In this document: positions 25,043 through 33,870 of the stretch, piece after piece
Layout: every line of letters starts with the position of its first letter
Numbering within the stretch: position 1 is the stretch's first letter
DNA from: Bacteroidales bacterium UBA5536
GTDB lineage: Bacteria > Bacteroidota > Bacteroidia > Bacteroidales > F082
Length of the DNA stretch: 64,000 bases
Direction of reading: 5' to 3'
NCBI GenBank assembly: GCA_002426795.1
Contig: DINQ01000016.1
Location: 62,001 to 126,000 of the forward strand
The notes under the pieces: model-generated
Told to the model about the DNA's origin: nothing
The model's database searches: none
Seen by the model: the letters and a program-made list of their open reading frames with translations, nothing else
Position numbers and translations under genes: made by a program

Positions 25043-25095
25043 TACCTTTGTTGCAGTAGTGAATCGTTATTGTAAGCAGGAATTTTGCACCTTTG
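25043..25095 (+). promoter_or_regulatory. Candidate promoter elements of the flippase gene
   Basis: TACCTTTG (25043-25050) is an exact -7 match. A second near match, CACCTTTG (25088-25095), has a TTG at 25070-25072 with a short spacer. Either one puts the transcript start at or past the ATG at 25059 and so favours translation from the ATG at 25119. Confidence 0.4.
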
Positions 25096-25118
25096 TAATC
25101 AATATCTCGCAACAGCAA

Positions 25119-26603
25119 ATGGGGGTCATTAAAAATCAGAGTATTCAGGGAACGATCTATTCTTATGTAGGTGTTGTCATTGGTTTTGTGACAACGGGGC
25201 TTCTTTTCCCCAAGGTATTAAACACGGACGAAGTTGGATTGCTGCGATTGTTGGTTTCCGTTTCTATTCTGTTTAGCCAGTTTGCAGGCCTGGGCTTCAA
25301 CACAGTAGCTGTACGTAATTTCCCATTTTTCCGCGATCCGGACAAAGGCCATCATGGCTTTTTGCGACTTGCACTGGTGGTTAGTTTTATTGGTTTCGTG
25401 CTGTCGATGATAGTGTTTTTCTTCATGAAACCCTGGTTGATTGAGGAAAACCTCAAAAAATCGGCACTTTTCGTTGATTACATCATGTATCTGGTTCCTT
25501 TGATTTTTTTTACTACCTTTTTTAATATACTAGACACATATTACCGTGTGCTTTACAATGCGGTAAAAGGGATGATATACAAGGAGTTGTGGCAAAGATT
25601 ATTCATTTTGATTGCTATACTTGCCTATTATTTTGGGTGGGTAAGTTTTGCGCAAATGGTCTTGATGTATGTCGTTTCCATCTGTTTGCCAGCCCTAATG
25701 ATCACTTATTCACTTGCTCAGAAAGGAAATCTGTTTTTGGGCTGGGATAAGGGTTTTATTGGTCAGGAACTGGCAAAGCAGATGACCAGCGTGGCTTTTT
25801 ATGGCATTATCACAAGCTATTCCGGTGTTCTGATTATGAATATCGACGTTGTGATGATCAACCATGCGCTGGGTCTGGCGGATACAGGGATCTATGCAGT
25901 CACTTTTTATTTTGGTACGTTGGTGTTGATTCCATCGCGGCCTGTGATTAAGATTGCATCTGTGATGCTGGCCGATGGCTGGAAAGCACAGGACATGAAA
26001 AAGGTGGCTGAAATCTATTACAAAAGTAACATCACGCTGACAACTATTGGCTGGCTTCTGTTTTTAGGGCTCACGATCAATCTCGACAATGTGTTTGCTA
26101 TTCTTGGGCCGCAATACGAAGCCGGACGTTGGGTGGTTATTTTCATCGGTTTGGCCAACTTGTTTGAAATGAGTACCAGTGTTTCACAAAATGTGATTCA
26201 CAATTCGGAGCATTATAGGGTATTGACCTGGCTCTTGCTGCTTTTTGTCGGTCTGCTTATCGTTACCAACCTCATATTTATCCCGGTTTATGGCATTGTT
26301 GGCGCTGCGTTTGCTTCAGCAATTTCCCGTTTTATTTTCAATTTTTTATCCTGGCTTTTTCTGTACAGAAAATACCGGCTTCAACCTTTTGATTACAAAT
26401 ATATCCTTCTGATAATCATTGGATTGGTGAGCTTTGGGATGGCTTATCTGCTTCCCAGGATGTCTTGTTTTGGCTGGGACATTCTTTTGCGTTCGGCTAT
26501 ATTTACAGCATCATTTGGATTAGCTGTTTATTTTTTCCGCATTTCCGAAGACATCAATCAGGCATTGGATGAAACACTGGTCAAACTGGGTTTCAGGAAA
26601 TAA
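25119..26603 (+). CDS. Polysaccharide flippase (Wzx/MATE-like)
   Basis: Polytopic membrane protein with about 14 helices, likely to flip lipid-linked oligosaccharide across the inner membrane. The start at 25119 (MGVIKNQSIQGTIYSYVGV) gives 494 residues and places a classic flippase N-terminus first; the frame runs 20 codons further up to 25059, but that part is polar and lies at the promoter. Marks are GVVIGFVTTGLLFPKVL, NEVGLLRLL-type sequence and GIVGAAFASAISRFIFNFLS near the end. It stands next to two glycosyltransferases and a pyruvyl transferase, which supports a role in surface polysaccharide export. gpsA follows after 29 bp. Confidence 0.9.
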   Translation: MGVIKNQSIQGTIYSYVGVVIGFVTTGLLFPKVLNTDEVGLLRLLVSVSILFSQFAGLGFNTVAVRNFPFFRDPDKGHHGFLRLALVVSFIGFVLSMIVFFFMKPWLIEENLKKSALFVDYIMYLVPLIFFTTFFNILDTYYRVLYNAVKGMIYKELWQRLFILIAILAYYFGWVSFAQMVLMYVVSICLPALMITYSLAQKGNLFLGWDKGFIGQELAKQMTSVAFYGIITSYSGVLIMNIDVVMINHALGLADTGIYAVTFYFGTLVLIPSRPVIKIASVMLADGWKAQDMKKVAEIYYKSNITLTTIGWLLFLGLTINLDNVFAILGPQYEAGRWVVIFIGLANLFEMSTSVSQNVIHNSEHYRVLTWLLLLFVGLLIVTNLIFIPVYGIVGAAFASAISRFIFNFLSWLFLYRKYRLQPFDYKYILLIIIGLVSFGMAYLLPRMSCFGWDILLRSAIFTASFGLAVYFFRISEDINQALDETLVKLGFRK

Positions 26604-26632
26604 ATGTATTTTCGCCCAAGAATAGAGATTTT

Positions 26633-27622
26633 ATGCAACAACGTAAAAGTATCACCAACATTATTTTCATTGGAAGTGGAGCCATCGCAACCTCGCTGGG
26701 TAATATTCTGGCTGCCAAACAGGGGCATGACGTTCAGTTGCTTTCGGTAGAGCAAGATGTGGTTGAATCGGTCAATAAAGAGCATGTTAATTATAAATAT
26801 TTCCCCAACTACCAATTGCATCCAACGCTAAAAGCAACCCATGAAAAATCGGTGCTTAAACGGGCAGATGTAGTTTTTTTGGCTATTCCATCAACAGCGA
26901 TTGTGACGTATTTGCAGCAAAATCTTGCATTTATAAATCCAGATGCTTTGCTTGTAAACCTCGCCAAAGGCTTTGGAAACGAGTCTGATATCATTCCTGA
27001 TTGCCTTGCTGCTTTTCTAAAGAACCCTATTGTGAGCATGAAAGGGCCTTCGTTTGCGCGTGAGATCATTAATCGCCAACCTACAGCTTTTACCATAGCC
27101 TGTGCAGACCAAAAAGCTTTCGCGATTTTCGAGGGTTTATTTGATAACACAACGATTCACTTGGATTTCACCAAAGATGTAAAGGGTGTTGAATATGCCA
27201 GTATCCTCAAGAATATCTATGCCATCATCATTGGCATTGTTGATGCTAATTTCGATTCGCCCAACCTCAGGTCTTTGGTTTTGTCGAAAGCTATCAACGA
27301 AATGCGCAGCCTGATCACTGCTTTTGGTGGGAACGACCAAACGATTTTTAACTATTGTGGGTTTGGTGATTTTTCGCTCACTGCACTCAACGACCTAAGC
27401 AGGAACCGAACACTCGGGTTGTTAATTGGCAAAGGCTTCTTTTCGAAAGATATCTCTGAAAAGGTTGTGCTCGAAGGTCGAATTGCAGTGAATATTTTCT
27501 TTGATCAATTGCAGACGCGGGGCATTGATGCAGATCGGTTTCCTTTGATGCGGGAACTCTATCGGGTCTTCAACGAAACCTACGACATCGGGAAATTTGT
27601 CAGCCGGATTTTGAACGATTAA
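26633..27622 (+). CDS. gpsA: NAD(P)H-dependent glycerol-3-phosphate dehydrogenase
   Basis: Reduces dihydroxyacetone phosphate to sn-glycerol 3-phosphate for phospholipid synthesis. The 329 residues show the N-terminal dinucleotide site IIFIGSGAIATSLGNILA, the VFLAIPS segment, VNLAKGFG, the substrate loop MKGPSFAREI, the catalytic Lys in YASILKNIYAI and the C-terminal signature FGDFSLTALNDLSRNRTLG with GLLIGKGF. The first motif reads GSGAIATSL where most homologues have GAGxWGTAL, a modest deviation. It lies 29 bp after the flippase. Its last 23 bp overlap the end of the convergent glycosyltransferase gene. Confidence 0.94.
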   Translation: MQQRKSITNIIFIGSGAIATSLGNILAAKQGHDVQLLSVEQDVVESVNKEHVNYKYFPNYQLHPTLKATHEKSVLKRADVVFLAIPSTAIVTYLQQNLAFINPDALLVNLAKGFGNESDIIPDCLAAFLKNPIVSMKGPSFAREIINRQPTAFTIACADQKAFAIFEGLFDNTTIHLDFTKDVKGVEYASILKNIYAIIIGIVDANFDSPNLRSLVLSKAINEMRSLITAFGGNDQTIFNYCGFGDFSLTALNDLSRNRTLGLLIGKGFFSKDISEKVVLEGRIAVNIFFDQLQTRGIDADRFPLMRELYRVFNETYDIGKFVSRILND

Positions 27623-28916
27623 CCAGATCATCAAGTAATTGCGCCATTTTCATCGTCAGGTTTTTTCTTTCGAACCGTGCTGTTTCTGCTGAATTGATGG
27701 TATTTTTCCCAGCCTGATAGGCTTCAAAATAGCTTTTGATGTTGGCTTCAAGCTTTCTTTCTTCTTCAAATCCTGAAACTTTTCCGGCTTTTGTTTGATT
27801 CAAAATTGCTGCTGCGTCTCCATTTTCTGGCCCGATGCAAATGATTGGTCGCTTCGAAGCCAAATATTCAAACAGTTTCCCGGTAACAATCAGGTGGGCG
27901 TTCGGCGTGTTGTTGATGAGTAACAAGAGAACCTGAGATTTCCGTTGTTCTGCAATCACCTGATCGTGAGGTAAATAATCCAGTTCTTTTACGAAAGAAC
28001 TCAACCCATGATCTTCAATTGATTGGCGTACAAAAATATCTGTCTTCCCAATCAGTTTTAACTGTAATTTTTCTTTGAATCCAGGCTCGTTCAGGATGAG
28101 ATTCTGAAGCACCTTCCATAAAATGACGGGATTGCGCGTTTTTACCAGTGAACCAATGTGTGCCAGGCTAAATAGCTGATCTTCCTTTAATGGTGAGTGC
28201 TGATCGAAATCAGCCTGGTCAAAGCCATTTGGAATGACGACGTAGTTTCGATTCACAATCTGCTCAAACTCATTGCGCATTCCATTGCTGATCACAACCA
28301 CAGCACCTGCCTGCTCCAAAACAGCTTTTTCTAACAGGTGATGCTTGCTGTCTGCACGTTTACCCAACATCAGATCGTGATAATAGTCAATATTAGTCCA
28401 TGGATCCCTGAAATCGGCCAGCCAGGGAATCCCGGTTTTGCTATGCAATTGTTTGCCAATCAGATGCATGCTATGTGGCGGACCTGTGGTCACCATGGCA
28501 TCAATATGATGTTCTTTTAGCCATTTCTCCAAGAACTTTACCGATGGTTTGATCCAGAAACGTCGGGCATCAGGTATAAACATGTTTCCTCTGATCCAGA
28601 TGCTCAATCTTTCCGTAAATCCTGGTTTTTTCTTCTCAGAAAGAAATGCCGTCTGAATGCGCTCGTTGGATTTTCTGCCGGTAAATTTCTTGTACAACTG
28701 ATAGGGTTCCCAAACTGGCGTTTTCAGCACGGTAATCCCATCTGGGATCTCCAACAAGAGCGAAAAATCTTCCTGCGGTGCTTCAGGATTTTGAGGGGTG
28801 TACACGATGGGTTCCCAACCAAAATCACGCAAATATTTCACGAATTTCAGCCATCGTTGCACGCCACCGCCACCCGACGGAGGCCAGTAATAGGTGACAA
28901 TCAGAACTTTTTTCAT
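27600..28916 (-). CDS. GT4-like glycosyltransferase
   Basis: A 438-residue GT-B enzyme. The start at 28916 is chosen because it makes an ATGA overlap with the yfhO stop and begins MKKVLIVTYYWPPSGGGGVQ, the typical N-terminus of this family; an upstream ATG at 28943 would lie inside yfhO. Other marks are VVTTGPPHSMHLIGKQL, the acceptor-domain stretch LADFRDPWTNIDYYH, and GKLFEYLASKRPIICIGPEN in the donor site. The PPHSMHL and DFRDPW pattern is common in Bacteroidota capsule and LPS clusters. The substrate is unknown. The gene ends inside gpsA by 23 bp on the opposite strand. Confidence 0.92.
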   Translation of the reverse strand: MKKVLIVTYYWPPSGGGGVQRWLKFVKYLRDFGWEPIVYTPQNPEAPQEDFSLLLEIPDGITVLKTPVWEPYQLYKKFTGRKSNERIQTAFLSEKKKPGFTERLSIWIRGNMFIPDARRFWIKPSVKFLEKWLKEHHIDAMVTTGPPHSMHLIGKQLHSKTGIPWLADFRDPWTNIDYYHDLMLGKRADSKHHLLEKAVLEQAGAVVVISNGMRNEFEQIVNRNYVVIPNGFDQADFDQHSPLKEDQLFSLAHIGSLVKTRNPVILWKVLQNLILNEPGFKEKLQLKLIGKTDIFVRQSIEDHGLSSFVKELDYLPHDQVIAEQRKSQVLLLLINNTPNAHLIVTGKLFEYLASKRPIICIGPENGDAAAILNQTKAGKVSGFEEERKLEANIKSYFEAYQAGKNTINSAETARFERKNLTMKMAQLLDDLVNRSKSG

Positions 28917-31423
28917 CCCTGATGATTGGAACTTCTTCTGCACTTAATGATCTCCTGAGACGCAAAAAGCACAACCAGAAGCAACAACAGTACGGAACTC
29001 GCCAGGCTTACTTTTTCGCCAATTGCCCAAACAGCAGGTTCATAGCGCATCACGATCTTATGTTCGCCTGCTGGAATCAGGGCAGCGCGAAGCAAATAAT
29101 TCGCACGCAATATGGGCTGTTCTTGTTCGTCGATATATAGTTTCCAGCCTTTTTGTGTCCAGATTTCTGAAAAGATAACCAGATTTTTATCCGGCGCGTT
29201 ATAGGCATAAATCAGCTCATTTGGCTGGTAAGACTCCAATTGAATAGCGCCTCTGATGGTGTCTGCAGGTTTAAATCCAGCGAGTCTGTGTTCAAATTCT
29301 TTATTGAGGACAGCTGTTGTTGCGAGATCTTTAAGTCCCAGATCGTCAATTTCCTGATTTGGCGTATCAACCCAGTCTATTTGGTTAACAATCCAGGCAT
29401 CGCCAAGGGCATTGTAATTTGTCACAGGTGGTGATTGAGGACTAAAAATGAAGTATCGCGTATTCAACATATTGAGCACCTGCTGTTTTGCCAGCACTTC
29501 GTTGATGCTTTGCAATGTGGGGTTTTTCTGAAACACATCCTGAACGGCTTGAATTTCTGTTTGCAGATAGTGGTCGATCAGATCCTGATAGCGTTGCAGC
29601 TTTGCTCCATGATAGCCGCCAATGCTATGGTGGAAGTAACTGGTGCTTGCATCGTTAAAAATATTTTTGGTCAGATCCAGTACACGGAAATTCGGATCCT
29701 GGTCTTTTAAAATGGCATTATCCGCAGCGGTTGCCTGAAATGGCACTTCAACTTTTCGTTTTGAAACGAAGTTGTTGTTGTTGAGATAACGCTGTGCGAC
29801 TGGAATCAGATCGGCTAAAATTAATAGGGTAATTGCTGCGGTAAGCCACTGCTGTTTGATCTTTCCTTTGGCGAAAAGGAAAATGCCAATGGCTGCAAGC
29901 GTAATAAAGGCAAAGCTGCGCAGGGCATCTGCTTTAAATATGTGAACACGAACTGCTTGTAATTGAGTAAGAAACAGGTCGATCTGCTGCGCATCGGCCG
30001 GATTCCCCTGGCGGATGCGATCGAATTGTTGCATCTCGAATGCGCTGAAAAAGTTAAAGAATAAAGTAGGCAACAGTAAAAAGATGAGCACAATACCACC
30101 TGTGAGCCCGTAGGCAAGGTAGAAGTAGAGCGGTTTTTCTTTTAAAAGTTCTGGTTTTTTGTAAATTTGATAAAGTCCCATAAAGCCAAGCGCGGGTATT
30201 GCAAGCTCGGCAATCACGAGTGTCATCGATACAGCTCTGAATTTGTTGTATCCGGGGATATAATCGAGGAAAAAATCGGTAAATGGCATGAAGTTTTTGC
30301 CCCAGCTCAGCAAAATGGAAAGCAGCGTTGCTCCCAGAAAAATCCATTTGTATTTTCCTTTGATATAAAACAGACCGAGAAAGAAAAGGAACATTACGAT
30401 GGCGCCAATATAAACCGGGCCACTTGTTCCTGGTTGGTCGCCCCAATAAGCATTTTGCTGCGCCAGGGCATTGCGCAGATTGCGGTCGGCATTTTCCAGT
30501 GCGGGATTATCGTTGCCAAGCATTGCTGTTGCTCCGCCTTTTGCATTTGGAATCAAAAGAGACCAGGTTTCGCCAATCCCGTAACTCCAATTGGTAATAT
30601 AACTGCGATCGAGCCCTTTAGTCTGGTCTTCAACGTTTTTAGTCAGTACTGGTTTACCGCGCATGGTATCTTTTCCATAGTCGTAGGTTGCATATAGGTT
30701 CGTGCTGTGTGTAAGTACTGCCAAAACCGCAGCGCCAATAAGCCAGGCGCTGGCAGTGAAAAAATGCCTGAGTCTCTTAAACCGAATGGCATCAATCAGT
30801 TGAACTACACCCAAAATGACAACAAGGAGCAGCAAATAGTAGGTGATTTGCAAATGGCCAGCCTCAATTTCAAGTGCCAATGCAATGGCGGTTAACAAGG
30901 CTCCCCATTTGTATTTTCCCTGAAAAGTCAGCACAATGCCTGCGATTACGGGCGCCATGTATCCTATAGCGTAGGCTTTTGAAGTGTGACCAGCCCCCAA
31001 GATGATCAGAAAATAGGAAGAAAAGCCAAAAGCAATGGCACCTGCCATACTCAGCCAGGGGTCGATGCCTAAAACCAGTAACAAAATGAAAAATCCCAAC
31101 ATATAAACGAAAACGGCATTGGCTGGATAGGGCATCCACAGGTTGACCACTTTTTTTACATAGCGCATCAGGTTACCAGAATAAACAACCGAAATTTGCC
31201 AGGCAGGCATACCGCCAAACATTGAGTTGGTCCATAAAGCTTCTTCACCGGTTTTTGCCCTAAAGTCTACGAGCTCTTTCGACATGCCTTTCCACATCGA
31301 GATATCGTGTTGGTCGAGTCTTTTACCTTCGAGCAGGGGATTGAAATAGGCAAAGGTGATAAAGATGAAAACAATGATGGCCGTCAGGATGGTGATCAAA
31401 CTTTTCGTTCTGTTCTTTTCCAT
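28913..31423 (-). CDS. YfhO family membrane protein
   Basis: An 836-residue protein with a dozen or so hydrophobic helices and a C-terminal extracytoplasmic domain, the YfhO plan. Marks are the LDQHDISMWKGMSKELVDF stretch after the first helix, MFGGMPAWQIS, and a C-terminal VIFSEIWTQKGWKLYIDEQE with ALIPAGEHKIVMRYEP. In Gram-positive bacteria YfhO proteins help glycosylate lipoteichoic acid; in Bacteroidota they are held to be glycosyltransferase-like proteins of the GT-C kind. It is 1 bp from DUF4834 upstream and overlaps the glycosyltransferase downstream, so the three form an operon. Confidence 0.92.
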   Translation of the reverse strand: MEKNRTKSLITILTAIIVFIFITFAYFNPLLEGKRLDQHDISMWKGMSKELVDFRAKTGEEALWTNSMFGGMPAWQISVVYSGNLMRYVKKVVNLWMPYPANAVFVYMLGFFILLLVLGIDPWLSMAGAIAFGFSSYFLIILGAGHTSKAYAIGYMAPVIAGIVLTFQGKYKWGALLTAIALALEIEAGHLQITYYLLLLVVILGVVQLIDAIRFKRLRHFFTASAWLIGAAVLAVLTHSTNLYATYDYGKDTMRGKPVLTKNVEDQTKGLDRSYITNWSYGIGETWSLLIPNAKGGATAMLGNDNPALENADRNLRNALAQQNAYWGDQPGTSGPVYIGAIVMFLFFLGLFYIKGKYKWIFLGATLLSILLSWGKNFMPFTDFFLDYIPGYNKFRAVSMTLVIAELAIPALGFMGLYQIYKKPELLKEKPLYFYLAYGLTGGIVLIFLLLPTLFFNFFSAFEMQQFDRIRQGNPADAQQIDLFLTQLQAVRVHIFKADALRSFAFITLAAIGIFLFAKGKIKQQWLTAAITLLILADLIPVAQRYLNNNNFVSKRKVEVPFQATAADNAILKDQDPNFRVLDLTKNIFNDASTSYFHHSIGGYHGAKLQRYQDLIDHYLQTEIQAVQDVFQKNPTLQSINEVLAKQQVLNMLNTRYFIFSPQSPPVTNYNALGDAWIVNQIDWVDTPNQEIDDLGLKDLATTAVLNKEFEHRLAGFKPADTIRGAIQLESYQPNELIYAYNAPDKNLVIFSEIWTQKGWKLYIDEQEQPILRANYLLRAALIPAGEHKIVMRYEPAVWAIGEKVSLASSVLLLLLVVLFASQEIIKCRRSSNHQG

Positions 31424-31424
31424 A

Positions 31425-31694
31425 TTAAAGGGGTTGTTTAGGGTCTTTTACGTCTTCGAAATCTACATATTCGCCAAAGTCAGGGTCAACTTTTGGAGCA
31501 TCTTCACCGTGAGAGCGTATTTTTACTTCACCTTCATTTTGTGGGCCTGTACGAGTGTTTTGTTTTTGTCCCATTTGGTTGCTCATTTTATTGATCCACC
31601 TGGCAAGTAGCCATGGAAAAACATACCTGAAAATGAGCCTGAATGCATAGAAAAACAGGATGATCCAAAAGATGATTAAGAAGAATCTTTCCAT
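31425..31694 (-). CDS. DUF4834 family small membrane protein
   Basis: An 89-residue protein with an N-terminal hydrophobic stretch (FFLIIFWIILFFYAFRLIFR), a short basic segment (KMSNQMGQKQNTRT) and an acidic C-terminus (DFGEYVDFEDVKD). This is the DUF4834 pattern found in Bacteroidota, where it commonly precedes yfhO. The YF(D)-like acidic tail could be a protein contact, but nothing is known of the function. It is the first gene of a three-gene operon. Confidence 0.85.
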   Translation of the reverse strand: MERFFLIIFWIILFFYAFRLIFRYVFPWLLARWINKMSNQMGQKQNTRTGPQNEGEVKIRSHGEDAPKVDPDFGEYVDFEDVKDPKQPL

Positions 31695-31732
31695 TCAAAA
31701 ATTAGTTAAAATGCTGCGATACACTTAGAATG

Positions 31733-31740
31733 CGAAATTA
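31733..31740 (-). promoter_or_regulatory. Candidate -7 element of the DUF4834-yfhO operon
   Basis: TAATTTCG on the minus strand differs from TAnnTTTG at one base and lies about 40 bases before the ATG at 31694. Confidence 0.4.
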
Positions 31741-31827
31741 CATTTTTTCTCTGAAGCTCTGTAAGTTTGCGGTGCAATAATAGGAATTGGTAACAGAGAT
31801 TGTACCTTGGCTTGTATAAAAATAAAA

Positions 31828-31856
31828 CAGAAGGTAATGAACTTCATTACCTTCTG
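31828..31856 (-). terminator. rpmH terminator
   Basis: A perfect 12-bp inverted repeat, CAGAAGGTAATG (31828-31839) and CATTACCTTCTG (31845-31856), with a 5-base loop is followed on the minus strand by TTTTATTTTTATA. It lies 37 bp past the rpmH stop. Confidence 0.9.
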
Positions 31857-31892
31857 CTAAACCCTTAAATAAATCTGAAAAGAATCTGACGA

Positions 31893-32039
31893 TTACATTT
31901 CGTCAGAAACAGTCAATCTTTTTCTGCCTTTTGCTCTTCTGGCTTTCAACACTTTACGGCCATTTGCAGTAGACATTCTTTCTCTGAAGCCGTGTTTGTT
32001 TTTACGCTTTTTATTCGATGGTTGAAAAGTACGTTTCAT
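31893..32039 (-). CDS. rpmH: 50S ribosomal protein L34
   Basis: A 48-residue, strongly basic protein that starts MKRTFQPSNKKRKNKHGFRE and continues with RMSTANGRKVLKARRAKGRK. This is a full match to L34 (consensus MKRTFQPSxRKRxxxHGFRxRM). It is too short for most gene tracks. Unlike most proteins of the family it ends in a short acidic stretch (LTVSDEM), as seen in other Bacteroidota. It is a single transcription unit with its own promoter and terminator. Confidence 0.98.
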   Translation of the reverse strand: MKRTFQPSNKKRKNKHGFRERMSTANGRKVLKARRAKGRKRLTVSDEM

Positions 32040-32127
32040 TTTTCAATTATTTTTTCGTCAGTCAGCAAATAGCCAAAAGTGCTTTGCACGAACTTGGCAC
32101 TTAATTCGTCCCCATATTTTGGGAGTG

Positions 32128-32158
32128 CAAAGGTAAATATATTTTCTTGTTTACCAAA
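32128..32158 (-). promoter_or_regulatory. rpmH promoter
   Basis: On the minus strand TTTG (32158-32155), 19 bases, then TACCTTTG (32135-32128): a perfect Bacteroidota promoter. The leader to the ATG is about 80 bases. Confidence 0.8.
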
Positions 32159-32185
32159 TACACTCAAAACTTTTTTAGAAAAAGA

Positions 32186-32219
32186 CAGGGGAATTAATTT
32201 AATACAACCAATTCCCCTG
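32186..32219 (-). terminator. pepD terminator
   Basis: CAGGGGAATT (32186-32195) pairs perfectly with AATTCCCCTG (32210-32219). On the minus strand TCTTTTTCT follows. It starts 10 bp past the stop of the dipeptidase gene. Confidence 0.85.
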
Positions 32220-32228
32220 CATAATCTA

Positions 32229-33689
32229 TTAGGCTTTTACAGGGATATTTTTGAGTGTTTCAACAAGATAATCCCAGAAGAGTCCGACAGTTTTTACATT
32301 CACTTTTTCGTCGGGTGAGTGGGGATGACGAATTGTTGGCCCAAAAGAAATCATATCCCAGTTGGGATAGGCTGCACCTAAAATACCGCATTCCAGACCG
32401 GCATGAATAACTTTTACAGCAGAAACACGACCAAACTTTTTGTTGTAAACCTCCTTCATGGTGGTTAGGATTGCCGAGTTGACGTTGGGCTTCCATCCAG
32501 GATAATTTCCTGATGAGAAAGCTTTTCCACCAGCTTTTTCGAATACATCGCGGATTTGCGCAGCCAGTTTTTCTTTATCTGCATCTACAGAACTGCGTTG
32601 CAGGGTGCCAATAACAATTTGATTGTCTTTCAGTTTTACTGTAGCAAGGTTGGTCGATGTTTCAACCACATCTGGCATGTCTTTTGTCATGGCAATCACA
32701 CCATTGGGGCATTTAGCAACGGCTTCACAAAGGCTTTCCTGGGCCTTTTCATCTATAACTTTGGCTGGCATGGCTGCTTTATCGGCCATCACTTTTACGC
32801 CACCGTCAGCTTCTTCGAACTCGTCTTTGACAATAGCTGCAAATTCTTCAACAAACTTCACAAACAACTCAGCCTTGGCTGCAGGGACAACAACAGTAGC
32901 AAAAGCTTCACGAGGGATCGCATTTCTGAGACTTCCGCCGTCAATATCAGCTACACGCAAACCATATTTTTCGGCTGCCATCAATAAAAGTGTATTGATG
33001 ATTTTGTTTGCATTGCCACGGCCAAGGTGAATATCGAGCCCCGAATGGCCGCCCTTGAGGCCTTTCACAGCTACACGGAAAGCTGTGAATTCTGCCGGAA
33101 CATCTTCCAGTGTCACAGCGATTTCACCAGTAGTATCAACGCCGCCGGCGCATCCAATATAAAGCTCACCTTCGTCTTCAGAGTCCATATTGAGCAGGAT
33201 GTCGCCTTTGAGGATGCCTGGTTTAAGCTCTTCGGCACCCGTCATGCCAGTTTCTTCATCAATGGTAAACAAGGCTTCGATCGGACCGTGCTCAAGATCG
33301 GTTGCTTCGAGCACAGTCATGGCAGCTGCAGCGCCAATTCCGTTATCAGATCCCAAAGTGGTACCTTTTGCTTTTACCCAACCATCTTCAACATAGGTTT
33401 CTATGGGATCTTTTTCAAAATCGTGGTCAGTGCCTTCGTTTTTCTGGGGTACCATGTCAAGGTGCGCCTGCAATACAACGCCCATCCGGTTTTCAAATCC
33501 CGGAGTTGCAGGTTTCCTGATTATGACATTGCCGACTTCATCTACAATGGTTTCCAATCCTAGCTTTTCGCCGAATGATTTGGTGAAAGCAATTACTTTT
33601 TCTTCCTTTTTCGAGGGGCGTGGAATTTGGGTCAGGCTGTAAAAATTTTTCCAGATTCCTTTTGGATCAAGTTCCTGAATGGTACTCAT
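32229..33689 (-). CDS. pepD: Aminoacyl-histidine dipeptidase (M20 family)
   Basis: Cytosolic zinc dipeptidase (Xaa-His dipeptidase, carnosinase-like). The 486 residues match the family length. Metal and catalytic residues are visible in order: His in LQAHLDMVPQ, Asp in LGSDNGIGAAAAM, the Glu pair in TIDEETGMTGAEEL, Asp in LLNMDSEDEGELYIGC, and His in KVIHAGLECGIL, with a GGHSGLDIHLGRGNA dimerisation-domain motif. All appear intact. No signal peptide is present, so it acts inside the cell, probably on peptides taken up by the neighbouring uptake systems. Confidence 0.96.
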   Translation of the reverse strand: MSTIQELDPKGIWKNFYSLTQIPRPSKKEEKVIAFTKSFGEKLGLETIVDEVGNVIIRKPATPGFENRMGVVLQAHLDMVPQKNEGTDHDFEKDPIETYVEDGWVKAKGTTLGSDNGIGAAAAMTVLEATDLEHGPIEALFTIDEETGMTGAEELKPGILKGDILLNMDSEDEGELYIGCAGGVDTTGEIAVTLEDVPAEFTAFRVAVKGLKGGHSGLDIHLGRGNANKIINTLLLMAAEKYGLRVADIDGGSLRNAIPREAFATVVVPAAKAELFVKFVEEFAAIVKDEFEEADGGVKVMADKAAMPAKVIDEKAQESLCEAVAKCPNGVIAMTKDMPDVVETSTNLATVKLKDNQIVIGTLQRSSVDADKEKLAAQIRDVFEKAGGKAFSSGNYPGWKPNVNSAILTTMKEVYNKKFGRVSAVKVIHAGLECGILGAAYPNWDMISFGPTIRHPHSPDEKVNVKTVGLFWDYLVETLKNIPVKA

Positions 33690-33814
33690 AAATCTATGTT
33701 TTAGGGTTTAATACTTTTTTGAAGGCCTAAAATTACAATTTTTTGACCTGACTCCAGTCAATAAATGACCAACAGTCTTGAATTTTGACAATTGTTAACG
33801 TTTTGCCAAGTGTA

Positions 33815-33846
33815 TTTGGTGGTCGGGCAATTTTTCTGTAATTTTA
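33815..33846 (+). promoter_or_regulatory. Candidate promoter of the aminotransferase gene
   Basis: TTTG (33815-33818), 20 bases, then TAATTTTA (33839-33846), one base off consensus. The ATG is 24 bases further. Confidence 0.5.
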
Positions 33847-33870
33847 AGTTCATTTTAAGGCTAGCTGAGC

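Noticed and set aside
28916..28943. Longer start for the glycosyltransferase inside yfhO
   Set aside because: The later ATG makes a 4-bp ATGA overlap with the yfhO stop and starts with the family N-terminus.
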